Shown piece after piece: positions 49,398 to 59,630 of a stretch of 64,000 nucleotides of DNA. Position 1 is the first letter of the stretch. Every line of letters begins with the position of its first letter. Made by a program: the position numbers and the translations under genes. Below the pieces are notes generated by a model. It did not search any database and had not been told where the DNA came from. It was given only the letters and a program-made list of their open reading frames with translations. The stretch is taken from NCBI GenBank assembly GCA_018257865.1, contig JAEUBA010000001.1, positions 1,267,529 through 1,331,528 of the forward strand. Reading direction: 5' to 3'. This stretch comes from Stereocaulon alpinum (Eukaryota > Ascomycota > Lecanoromycetes > Lecanorales > Stereocaulaceae).

Positions 49398-49781
49398 ATC
49401 CTGAAGTTTCGTAGTACGCAGCTGTAAGCCCGGCTTTTGGCGATTTGGAAGCTGTAGTCGTCTAAAGTAATGAATTCCAGGAGTGAGAGGGAAGGAGGAG
49501 ATGCGAGGGTGTTCTATGATGCCCCATCATTGACTTTGTCCAGCTTCGAAGGGTGGAATGCATCTCACGCCATTATTTCTGACTAAAGGGGAGAGGATGG
49601 TGAGAGAAAAGGGTGGTGAATAAGTCACGCCACCTACACACCACCAGACATAAAGACGGGTGGCCTTTCCAACTCCGGAAGTGTAAAATTGGAATAACAT
49701 GGTATTCCCACTTTACCATCATGATGCCTAATATAAAAGCGATGACCTCTTCACCTACACAACTACCCCAAGTAATGAAAA

Positions 49782-50549
49782 ATGCCAAGCTACAGCCCCG
49801 TACAACAATCACAAGACGCCATGGAACATTGCCACCCATTACGGCGAAACAGCAGAGTTGCAACCATCCTCGAGAGCACCGACGATCTTGGCGACATAGA
49901 AACGCATGCCGTCGACTGCAAACTTCCAAACACTCACCACGAATACTTTGTTACGACCGCAGAGTGTCAATCCCTAACTGAAGAGACCTACGAGTGTCAC
50001 CCTCCGTCGCCATTGTTGCATGAACTCGTTCAGGAGACGCCTCAAGATGTGTCACCGTCGGGCAAAGTGCATGTTTCATGGCCTATCGAGGCCCAGATGC
50101 CCCACTGTGTGCATGGTGTACATTGTGCAAGAAGGGCACCAGTCAATGAGATAGAAAGTCCACCAATATCATGCACAAAGAGCCGAGATGACTGCTATGT
50201 ACCGTCCGAGGTCCATCGAAGAGAGACTCCCGTCCTTTCGATGGCGCATCCTCGCCGCCCCCATCATTCAGCATGCGAGGCGGTGGGATATATGCCTCCT
50301 ATGTGGGACTCCTGGGAATCCGAAAGTCCGATCAGTGAGTAATCCATTCATCTATCCTTCACGTGAGATGCTATTGCTTTGAGACTATTTTCATAATTCT
50401 ATGACTCTGACTAATTTCTCGCATCAGATTCTCTCGCATCCTCTCTTCCAATTGCAAACTCACCTTCGCCAATCACACCCGCCCCCTCATCCTTGCAGCG
50501 CTCGGAAGGTGCCAGCGAGCCCATGTCAGAAGCAATGTCAAAGGAATGA
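49782..50549 (+). CDS. Hypothetical His/Cys/Pro-rich protein
   Basis: Unrecognised. Exons 49782-50334 and 50428-50549 (GTGAGT...CAG) give 224 aa. The product is low-complexity and probably disordered, rich in His, Cys, Pro and Ser, with fragments such as PHCVHGVHCARRAPVNE and AHPRRPHHSACEAVGYMPPM. The second exon is Ser/Pro-rich and ends SEAMSKE. It sits between the CxxC gene and the bHLH gene. Support is moderate: one long open frame, a canonical intron, a plausible start. Confidence 0.55.
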
Positions 50550-50730
50550 TTTAGACCTTCTATGATATTGTCCCGTATGTCGTGTCAAAAAGACAGAGGA
50601 GAAACGTGCCGAATTGATCTTCTCCGGGAGGTTCAGCGCTTATGATTGTAGAAGCAAGATGAAGTGGCAAAGAAAAATAGAGAGCCGATCAAATAAAAGC
50701 GGGCTTAATCTTTTTCCATGTTCTATCGTC

Positions 50731-51790
50731 TTAGAATTTCGTAGAATCGTGAATCTGCTGACCAGCGAACTGTTTCAGAAGAGCGCAATCTCCGCAATGC
50801 ACAAGCTTTTCAAGAGCAGCAACGCGTAGCCTCAGGAACTCGATCTCTTTGGTTCGAGATTCGCCTTCAACCTTGGCCTGCTTTACATATCTCATGGCTT
50901 CGTTAATGACGTCTGCCTTCCGAGCCTTGCCCGGGGCCTCGGGTTGACCCTCGCCGGCCTGGCGAATTGAAGTTAGTGCTTGATCTAGTTGGGTGATCTT
51001 CGCATTTAGATTCTCCCGGTACCTGCGTTCGATAACCGAATGGGAGACCTTGGCCGAAGGCTTGACTTTGGTTTCAAATTTGATATGTTCGAGCTCTGCG
51101 TCTGGTTCCGTGGCTGGCAGACCAGTGGAATTGCGTCTCCTCTTTCTTGGAAGCTGTTCCTCGGGAGGGGTCGAAGGAGTCGAGCGCCCGTTTGGCTGGC
51201 CATTGGGCTTGGCGTTGTCAGTATTGGCTAGCGCTAGGGAAGAAGAGCAGCGAGAGACTTGTGGGTGAGAACAAGTAGGAGACGAAGGAGACGAAAGTTC
51301 TCTGTTCCTACTGTGACTTCCTCCCTTTGCGGGCTGAGGGACGTTCCAAGTTTCATATTCCGTTATTCTAGCTAGGTCTACATGGCAATTGGATGAGTCT
51401 ATCGAACTGGCTGAACCATGGCTTGGAGGCCCAGTCGCGCCCCTGTATTGGGTTTGGGAAGTAGGTGAGGCACCTACGGGCAATGGCACAGAGTCCAAGA
51501 AACCTGGTGTGCCTGATGGATCTTCGAAATTCAACCAACTTGTGTCGTCGAAGGGCATTGTGAAGTATGACTCGTGGTCGGTAGCCGCAAGGAGAGGGCT
51601 GGCGTGATATTGCGGCTGGCTGTAAGATGGATTGTCGAGATAAGCGAAGTCCTAGAAGCAAGAGTGTTAGTAAGCAGGCGAGGCACGATTGCGGGCGAGG
51701 AAAAGAATAGCTTACGGGACTAGATGGACTGTCCTGGCTGCAATCGTAGGGGAAGCCGTTCATATCGGTCTCTGTGGCAGAGAAGGGCAT
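50731..51790 (-). CDS. bHLH transcription factor (SREBP-like basic region)
   Basis: Minus-strand exons 51790-51716 and 51651-50731 give 331 aa. The bHLH lies at about residues 205-275: basic region VSHSVIERRYRENLNAKITQ, helix 1 ending TSIRQAGEG, a short Pro/Gly loop, then helix 2 KADVINEAMRYVKQAKVEGE running into a leucine-zipper-like stretch (EIEFLRLRVAALEKLV). The tyrosine in RRYREN is the hallmark of SREBP-type bHLH proteins, but there are no membrane helices, so this is a soluble member like other short fungal bHLH factors. The N-terminal half is Ser/Pro-rich. A basic PRKRRRN may serve as a nuclear signal. Target genes are unknown. Confidence 0.87.
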
Positions 51791-52632
51791 GGCGTGCAGA
51801 GGATGTCGTGGGATATGAGTTGATTGGGTCTGTGAAGGGTGATGAGCGTATGAAGTTCAGTGTACTATGGCAGGTTTGGAGCGGGACTCGAAGGACGCTA
51901 TTAGAGGCAAAAGGTGACGGAGGGGAGTAGAAACAAGTGGTGAGAAGTAGGCGAATCAGAGGGTAGAAGCATAGAAGGCAAGGATAGTGTAGAAGGACTG
52001 GGATTGATGTAGAAGCTGACGTGGAAGCTGATGTGGAACTGTGAGTGTCGCGGCGGAGAAACGCGTGAGGGTGCGCGGGGTTGGACGAAGATGGACCAAC
52101 ACGGGCTGGGCAGGCGTGGCAGGGTTCCGTACGTCAGGTGGTAAGTTAAGGTACCTTATAATAAGTTACCTTAGGTAGAACTTAGAGCTACCTTACCTAG
52201 TGGTGTCAGGGTCCAACGCCCCTTGCTCAGGGTAACCCTTGCTTGTGCAGAATTCGACAGTGTTGGCCTATGGAGTAAGGTAAGGTAGGAAGCGAAACAA
52301 AAGCCTTAGGTCTGGACCCTTTGCGTGGGATTCTCTTTCTCTCTAGCTCTTCTACTCGGACCCATCCCCGAACATCGCGACAACATACCATGCTCGCCTA
52401 ATTGATCGGCGTGGAGCAACCAACGCTAAGATGGTAATACCCTTCTGGGTTATGAAAGCCTCTGATTCATATTATTCTGTGCCACCCTTCATTTCCAAAG
52501 CATAGCCACGAAGACACCTCAGATAGATCGCGACTGGAGCCTTTTTGTGCCTGACCTGGCTCTCCCGCTACAACATCAGCGGCATAGTGCAAGCTAAGAT
52601 CTGACTAAGAACACGCGGGTCTACTAACAACC
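51791..52632. other. Intergenic, 840 bases, with clustered TACCTTA motifs
   Basis: Upstream of the bHLH gene. Between 52149 and 52200 there are at least three head-to-tail or inverted copies of TACCTTA/TAAGGTA. No gene seen. Confidence 0.5.
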
Positions 52633-53326
52633 CTAATAAACAGACATCACTTCGTCCTCGTCTCGAATTCCACGACCAGTGCGGACTAATGAATCATTGT
52701 TCTGGATCATCCCATGCAGCTGATGCATGAGACTCTCCACTTTCTTCTCCAGCGACGCAACACTCTCACCTATCGGCAAGTGAAGCTTGGCTTTGGGCTC
52801 TTCTTGTGTCCTTTGATCTTCATGCTCATTGTGCCTCAATCCTTGGCTATGGTGCGCCAAGGATCCTCCCTTCTTCACAGTGTATTGTACCAGTATTTCG
52901 ACCAGTTTCTCTAGCCTCACTAGACTCCCTACCATCGGTTCGATGCGTCTCTGCATGTCTTGAATGTAAGAATGACGTTGGAAGGGCGCCCTGCAATTGC
53001 ACTGATGGACTTCGCAGCGATGAAGCGCTAAGTCTAACAAATGTCGTCAGCAGCCCGACCTCCTAGTCAAAAATGTTGAGGGAACGAAGTGACAGACCTT
53101 TGCGATCATCCGCAGCGGCATCTTCTTGGTTTTCGAAGCGACCATACCTGCTGTCCCACACAGGTCCATCCCAAGATTCGAGAATGTCTTCCTTCTCAGG
53201 CTCATGATTTGGCTCTGCGGTTGCTTGCTGTACTGACGGAGCCTGGTGGTTTGTCCCCAAAATCTTGGGCTGGTCCATGGTATTGTTCCCATTACAATGC
53301 TGTTGTTCGAAAGTTGGAGCTACCAT
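52633..53326 (-). CDS. Hypothetical coiled-coil protein with a Cys/His cluster
   Basis: Unrecognised. Minus-strand exons 53326-53098 and 53033-52633 give 209 aa, joined as DDRKDLALHRC in phase 1. The first exon is acidic and polar (EPEKEDILESWDGPVWDSRY). The second begins with a Cys/His cluster (HRCEVHQCNCRAPFQRH), then two predicted amphipathic helices (MVGSLVRLEKLVEILVQYTV, VASLEKKVESLMHQLHGMIQ) and an acidic end. It may be a small scaffold; no function can be assigned. Confidence 0.55.
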
Positions 53327-54289
53327 GATAAATGTTGGAGGGGCTGTAAAGGTAGATCTGTTAGGGTTTCCAGGGACGATGTTATGTTAATAATGACAGA
53401 AGTCACGGTAACGAGGTTGTCATGTAGCATGCCTATATTTGCTACGTAGCATGGAATTGAAAATGGTCCAGAGTGCGTGACTGCATATTAACTGGTCACA
53501 AAGGCGTGAGCCAGCACCGGAGAATTGAGGCAGCCCTGCGTAACATGTCCGTGTGATTCCCTCACCACTAGTAGGGTGACCGATACCAAGGGATTGAATC
53601 GAGATGTTGACTGGGTGGCGGGGCAGCTCATCGTCGATCTGCCGGACGTCAGGGTCCACGAAGGCCAAAATGTGGAAGTGTGGTGGGGTGACTTTCACAT
53701 GAAACCAAACCAAATCCTGGAAACGCCGCATCCCGGGTCCATCTCCGACGGATCTCGCCAATGGCCAATGTTCAGGGTGGCAAGGGATGTTTGGTAAGGT
53801 ACCTACTTAGTGCGCAGGACAATTGTTTGACTGAAAATGCAGCTGTCTATCCGGCCTTGTCAATTGTATCAGTACTCGTCGCATTCGTCAACAACTGTGT
53901 TTGATGCTAAGGTATGCTTAGGAATACAAAGCCAGTACTCGTACTTCGCTCTCTCCTGTCGTAAGAGACGACACATAGACTGGAATCTCTAGGAACATTG
54001 TGTCTGAGAGTTCAGAGCTTCCAGATGCGGGTGCTAACGTTATTAAGACCCTGCATGGAATGCCCAGGGAACGCGGATCAACATGTCACGCCATGGTCAC
54101 TCGAAGCATGGCTCGGGGCGAAAAACAACTTGGCAGTGAGCCGTTTGCAGTCAACAATGAAGTCGCACTACATATGGACCAAAAATATCCCCCGTTGGCC
54201 CTTCATCCACTCTTACCAGCAATTCCAGTCAAACCCTTACAACATCTTCGAGACAAACACCGACACTGCCTCCCTTCACGCACTTCAGC
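53327..54289. other. Intergenic, ~960 bases
   Basis: Between the minus-strand coiled-coil gene and phosphoketolase. Short frames on both strands (53420-53761, 53525-53797, 54000-54299) overlap one another and show no domain. It probably carries the phosphoketolase promoter. Confidence 0.4.
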
Positions 54290-57161
54290 ATGGCTTTAAC
54301 GGAGCCTGATGTGGCTAATCCGCCAGCTCTTGCATCACATATCCCACAGGAAGCGCTCTCCTTACTTGTGCGACTTCCTACGCCGAGATTAGACAAGGTC
54401 ACAGCCAAAGCCCTGTTGGACTTCAAGCGCGCAGCGGACTATATTGCTGCAGGTACAGAAGCAAACTATCCATGAATTAAAAATCATTGAGCTCACAAAT
54501 CAACAACAGCGATGATATTCCTCGGACGTAACGTTCTCGTAGAGCAAGACCTGGTTTTCGATGATATCAAGCCCCGCCTTCTCGGCGAGTCCACATTTTG
54601 CTCCATAGACATGCTGAAGATATCAAGGCTAACCGTATTCCAGGTCATTGGGGAACCTGTCCAGGATTGACCCTGGTATATGCGCACCTCAATCTCCTCA
54701 TTCGAGACAATGACCTTGATATGATCTTCTGCGTCGGACCAGGTCATGGCGCGCCTGGCATCCTAGCTTCGCTCTGGCTTGAAGGCTCTTTAGGCAAATT
54801 CTACCCTGAGTATTCTCGAGACCGATCTGGGCTCCATAATCTTATTAGCACATTCAGTACTCCTACAGGTCTTCCTAGGTTGGTCGACACTCCTAATTCA
54901 GATGTTCTGATTGCTAAACCTTCTAAAAGCCACATTAACGCTGGGACACCGGGATCCATTCATGAAGGTGGAGAACTTGGATATGTCCTGTCGGTGGCCT
55001 TTGGGGCTGTAATGGACCAACCAGATCTCATAGCTTGTGCAATCATTGGAGATGGTGAAGCCGAGACAGGTCCAACTGCTACGTATGAAAGTTTAGATGT
55101 TCGATTATGCTGCGCGGCACTAACGACCACTCATGCAGTGCGTGGCACGCTTACAAATACATCGATCCCAAAGAATCCGGTGCAGTTCTCCCAATCGTGC
55201 ATGTGAACGGCTTCAAGATCAGCGAACGAACTATCTATGGGTGTATGGACAATGCAGAGCTGGCGTGCTTGTTCTCGGGCTATGGCTACCAGCCTCGCTT
55301 TGTGGAAAATCTAGATGACATTGATGCAGACATGAGTGCCTCTATGCGTTGGGCCCTTGGCGAAATCCAGAACATCCAGAACGCCGCTAGAACTGGCCAT
55401 CCTATCTTCAAACCACGATGGCCAATCATTATCATGAGGACACCAAAAGGTTGGGGAGGCCCGAAGATCGTACATGGGGAAATTGTTGAAGGCTCCTTCC
55501 GTGCCCACCAGGTCCCGCTGCCGAACGCAAAGTCTGACGTTAGCGAGCTGAAGGCGCTGCAGACATGGCTTAGGTCGTACAATGCTTCAGAACTTATCGA
55601 CGTAAGCGGTGGCATTGCTGGAATCGTTGACAGTATCATACCTCAAGATGACAGGAGGAAGCTTGGCCAGAACCCTCACAGCTACGACGCGTATGAACCA
55701 CTGCAAGTCCCTGACTGGACACTGTTTTCGGTCACAAGGAAAGGGCTCCACAGCTGTCTCGCAACTGCCGGGAATTTCCTCGATCAAGTCCTTGTCCAGA
55801 ATCCTCGCAGTATGCGCATTTTTTCTCCAGACGAACTTGAAAGTAACAAACTCAACGCTGTTTTTCGTCACACAGGAAGAAACTTCCAGTGGGACCAGTA
55901 CTCCACAGGCAAAGGTGGACGTGTGATCGAGATTCTGTCTGAACATACTTGTCAAGGTGAGCGCTGCTACTGACACATCTACTTGAGGAAATAGTGTTAA
56001 CCACATCAAGCAGGCTTTCTCCAAGGCTATACTATGACCGGTCGGACAGGTCTTTTTCCGTCCTACGAAAGCTTCCTCGGTATCGTTCACACAATGATGA
56101 TCCAATACAGCAAATTCAGCAAATATTCCAGAGAGGTTAGTTGGAGGAAGGACCTCAGTAGTATCAACTACATTGAGTCCAGTACTTGGACTCGTCAAGA
56201 GCATAACGGGTTTTCTCACCAGAATCCGTCTTTCATTGGAGCCGTCTTGAATATCAAACCTACCGCGGCACGGGTCTATTTACCTCCAGACCCTAATACC
56301 TTCCTGTCAACAATCGCACATTGTCTTCGCTCTAGGAATTATATCAACCTTATCGTTGGCTCGAAGCAACCACAGGCCAGTTGGTTGAGTGCCTCGGAGG
56401 CCGAGGCCCACTGTAAAGCGGGAGCCAGTATCTGGAAGTTCGCCAGCACAGATGCTGGAGTCGAACCGGATGTGGTCCTTGTGGGCATCGGTGCAGATTT
56501 GATGTTCGAAGTGCTCGCTGCTGCTGCTTACCTCCGCCGCTTGGCTCCATCTTTAAGAACTCGCATAATCAACGTGACCGATCTCATGGTCCTAGGGCTC
56601 GAGTTTTCCCATCCCCATTCACTTAGTCACGAAGACTTCGACAATCTCTTCACCCCAGAGCAACACGTTCATTTCAGCTACCATGGCTATGCCAACGAGC
56701 TACAGGGGCTTCTCTTCGGCCGCCCAAAATTGGACCGGATTAGTATCGATTGCTACCGAGAAGAAGGTTCGACGACTACGCCATTTGATATGGTGATACG
56801 CAATCACGCTAGCCGATATCATATTGCGGAAATGGCAATCAAAGGAGGTTCGAAGCACAACGAGAAAATCAAAGTCAACATGCATTTGCTGCTTGGACAG
56901 ATCCGGCATGATATGGTCAAAGCGCAGGAGTATATCAAGGCATTCGGGAAAGGTAGACACCAAATTGCGTCAAAGTTAAATTACACCTAGCTGATATAGC
57001 TCATAGATCCCCAAGGCACATACGATTCGCCAAACTTTGACGAGAAATTGATCAACAATGGGATACAGATGAACGGTGCCGGTCACCTGAGTGGCGCAAG
57101 TCATCACGATGGCGGAGAGAAGTGGGCGGCGGTAGATGGCGTCATTAAAGACATGAAGTGA
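54290..57161 (+). CDS. xfp: Phosphoketolase (xylulose-5-P/fructose-6-P, XFP)
   Basis: Thiamine-diphosphate enzyme splitting xylulose-5-P or fructose-6-P to acetyl phosphate plus a triose or tetrose phosphate. Exons 54290-54452, 54510-54584, 54644-54878, 54930-55082, 55139-55956, 56014-56952 and 57007-57161 give 845 aa, full length. Landmarks: DIKPRLLGHWGTCPGLTLVY, VGPGHGAPGILASLWLEGS, GTPGSIHEGGELGYVLSVAF, IIGDGEAETGPTATAWHAYK (ThDP site), HVNGFKISERTIYGCMDN, RTPKGWGGPK, SFRAHQVPLP, FLQGYTMTGRTGLFPSYESF. Intron 2 (54585-54643) starts GC, not GT. The key histidines appear intact, so it should be active. Bacteria and some fungi carry it; an ancient transfer is possible but not shown here. Its neighbours are uncharacterised genes, not acetate kinase. 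Confidence 0.95.
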
Positions 57162-57496
57162 CTATTGAGATCATAGATGAATTTGTCATAAACCAAACCT
57201 GCGAACGATGAGCATTCCTGGACCGTTGGCTTTCTTTAGGGAATTGGCGGTCCTTTGTGGTAGCTTTGTCTGATTGCTCTCTTGCTCCGATCTAGATTCG
57301 AAACTACTAACAACGCTTTTATCTCTGTCTCATACTTATTCGCATCAATACCAAGATCTGAGATCCTGAGACCAGGCCGAAGCAGTGGTACTTTGATTGC
57401 CATTCGTACTGGCAGTCACAGCACGTTAGAAGGTAACCCTCCGAGCAACACGAAAATGGCATGCAATGGTCACAAGATTCAGTATGTCTAGCCATA
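57162..57496. other. Convergent 3' region, 335 bases
   Basis: Between the phosphoketolase stop and the stop of the minus-strand repeat gene. No gene seen. Confidence 0.45.
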
Positions 57497-58264
57497 TCAG
57501 TTGTTCATATCCCTTGCTGTTAAGCTCATATGGACCATGTGCTTGTAATCTTCATGTTCATATTGACACAGCCCAATGGCTTCTGCTTCGCACACGCTGG
57601 CACCATAACTCACTTTACTTGGAGCACGTCTTATGGTCACCGATTGATCTCTCCTTTCCGACGACTTCATTGAGACCGGGTGCTTACAGTCTTCATGCTT
57701 GTACCGACACAGCCCATCCGGAGGTGATTCGCAGTTGCATGCACCATAATTCACTTCCCTTGGAATCTGTCTTGTAACGGTCGACTGCTCGCTCCTTGTT
57801 GTGATATTCATCTGGAGCATGTGCTTATAGTCCTCGTGCTTCTTATGAAAACGTCCATCCGGGACTCTGGGATACATCTCACACCCGCTTGCGCCATTTT
57901 GTACCTCATGTGCAGCTGGCCTGGTGGCAATTGACGTCGCTCCAGCTTGATCACTGTGACTTTATTGGTTTTCTTCTTGTATCTCAAGCTGCGCTGCTTA
58001 CCATTTCAGGATATTTGCATTGAGGTTGTTCTTGCTGCGAAGGTGAGGTATCCGGCCATTGGTGGCTTCAACGAGGTTCTCGATGTGTGGACAATGACAT
58101 GGAACTGGGCTTTAGAAAGTAAGATAGGCAGCAATGGCCTGAACTCCTAAATTGATAGCTTACGAGGAAGGCAATTCATCCGGTACTAGTTTCGGAGACG
58201 TGGGAGAAGTGGAAACTGATGAAGGCGGTGTGGGAAGGGCGGATACTGGGTTTTTGAGTGCCAT
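57497..58264 (-). CDS. Novel cysteine-containing tandem-repeat protein
   Basis: I know no family for this. Minus-strand exons 58264-58164 and 57953-57497 (intron 210 bases, phase 2) give 185 aa. Exon 1 is a Ser/Thr/Pro linker (MALKNPVSALPTPPSSVSTS). Exon 2 is built of three diverged ~47-residue repeats. Each unit runs TR..P..V.YGA..CE, then DGLC.Y.HEDYKHM..M. The block HEDYKH or HEDCKH appears three times, with one to three cysteines per unit. No signal peptide or membrane helix. It converges on phosphoketolase and is the last gene before the transposon block. The repeats and the exact phase match support a real gene; the intron is long for this genome and may hide another exon. Confidence 0.62.
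57540..57945 (-). repeat. Three diverged ~141-base coding repeats
   Basis: The DNA of exon 2 of the repeat gene repeats every ~141 bases, most visibly around the HEDYKH codons near 57547-57564, 57688-57705 and 57822-57839. The copies have drifted at the DNA level but keep the protein pattern. Confidence 0.7.
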
Positions 58265-58690
58265 GATTTTGTGACTTCGATATCGAAGCTATGTATGTCT
58301 CAACCTACCACCAATTGACATGAACAGCGCTCCTTTATGTAAAAGGCAAAATGACTAAGCCTCAGTAGTTGCGAAAGTCACAAGACTTATTCTCGCAATG
58401 TATAACAACCACGGGCTTCAAAGCTTAGCTACGCCACCGAAGCTTGGGATCCCGGAAAACATTCCACAGTGGCCTGACTACATCACCCTTTTCTCTAAGG
58501 TATATTCAAAGTCAAAGGCAGTCGGCCTATGCACCCGATCTCAGATCTGCCGTCGTTACTTAGCAGTGGTGCTCTTACCCTTATCGGAAGCAGAAGGTCT
58601 TTCAGAGCCGACTCAGGACAACACGGACCCCACTTAGCAATTTCAAGACTCTTGCGAAAGCTTGGTATTTTTGTTACTTATCGTACCCCC
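58265..58690. other. Intergenic, ~430 bases, edge of the transposon block
   Basis: Upstream of the repeat gene. Base composition is normal up to about 58700, then changes abruptly to very AT-rich. A plus-strand frame at 58398-58637 has no recognisable content. Confidence 0.4.
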
Positions 58691-58699
58691 TACCACAGT

Positions 58700-59615
58700 C
58701 TATATAGCAAACTTGATAAATATTAGAATAATAATATATTCTTCGAATTTAAAGTCTTAAAACGTCCTAAATATAAATATAGTAGTATTAATTAATTAAT
58801 TCATACGCCTATTCTAGTCTTTATATATACTAATAAGGGTATTCTTCTATATTATTAGGAAATCTAGAGGCCTACGAGCTCTTTAGACGCGAAAGAACCC
58901 TTTTTAGAGTTATCCTCTTCTAATTAAAAACTTTCGCTTATTAGCTTACTTATCTTTTTACTCTACCTATCTAACCTTACCGCTAGGCTCGAGATTATTA
59001 GTATTAATAATCTCTATTACTATTACGATTGTAAAGGGTAGGTTAAATAGATAAGGGTTTACAAGTCCTATCTATAGTCTAGGTCTAATATATAAGACGA
59101 ACACAAGGAGAGAATCTTAGAGAGGGGAGAACTAGTACTTATATAGAGGTTAATAAGCGCTAGGTAGTAAGTATAAAGTACTAGCGTATACTAGCGTAAG
59201 CGCTAGGTAACTAAAGTAAAACGAACTTAGACAATTTTAAGGGTAAGTTATTTAAGAATCGTAATAATTACCTCTATAGGCCCTATAATTGTTACGGCTC
59301 GCCTAGAGGTAATTATAGGAGAAGGTAGCAAGCTTTAAAGAGAACTACCTTATATTAGGATTTAGCTAATAGGCTACGCTTAATATCTAGAAAATAAGAT
59401 AAGGAAGAAAAGAAGTAAGAGCTTAGGAGCTTATAGGCCTAAATACCTCTAGCGCTAGTTAAGCGCTATATCCTTAGTCCCGAAAGGGAAAGTATCTGCG
59501 TATCTAGTCGCTAGGCTAAGGTTAGCCCCCTAGATCTAGCTAGGTCTAGCTAGATACTAGATTTAGCTAGGTCTAGCTAGATACTAGATTTAGCTAGGTT
59601 AGGATTATAATACTA
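58700..59615 (-). repeat. Probable 3' LTR of the Gypsy element (limits uncertain)
   Basis: From the polypurine tract leftward to the sharp change of base composition near 58700. No partner LTR is in the window, so its limits cannot be fixed by comparison. It includes an internal tandem repeat. Confidence 0.45.
59533..59602. repeat. Tandem repeat of ~31 bases (TAGCTAGGTCTAGCTAGATAC...)
   Basis: At least two full units built on TAGCTAGGTCTAGCTAGATA plus CTAGATT, with a partial third, inside the RIP-mutated LTR region. CTAG-rich, as expected after CA to TA conversion. Confidence 0.8.
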
Positions 59616-59630
59616 CCCTCCCCCCCTAAA
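59616..59630 (-). other. Polypurine tract of the Gypsy element
   Basis: On the minus strand this reads TTTAGGGGGGGAGGG, directly after the integrase end. It is the expected plus-strand primer, and what follows (TAGTATTATAATCC) fits an LTR start whose TG has been turned into TA. Confidence 0.65.

Noticed and set aside
53420..54299. Overlapping frames upstream of phosphoketolase as extra genes
   Set aside because: Frames on both strands overlap, contain no recognisable motifs and show no consistent splice pattern.
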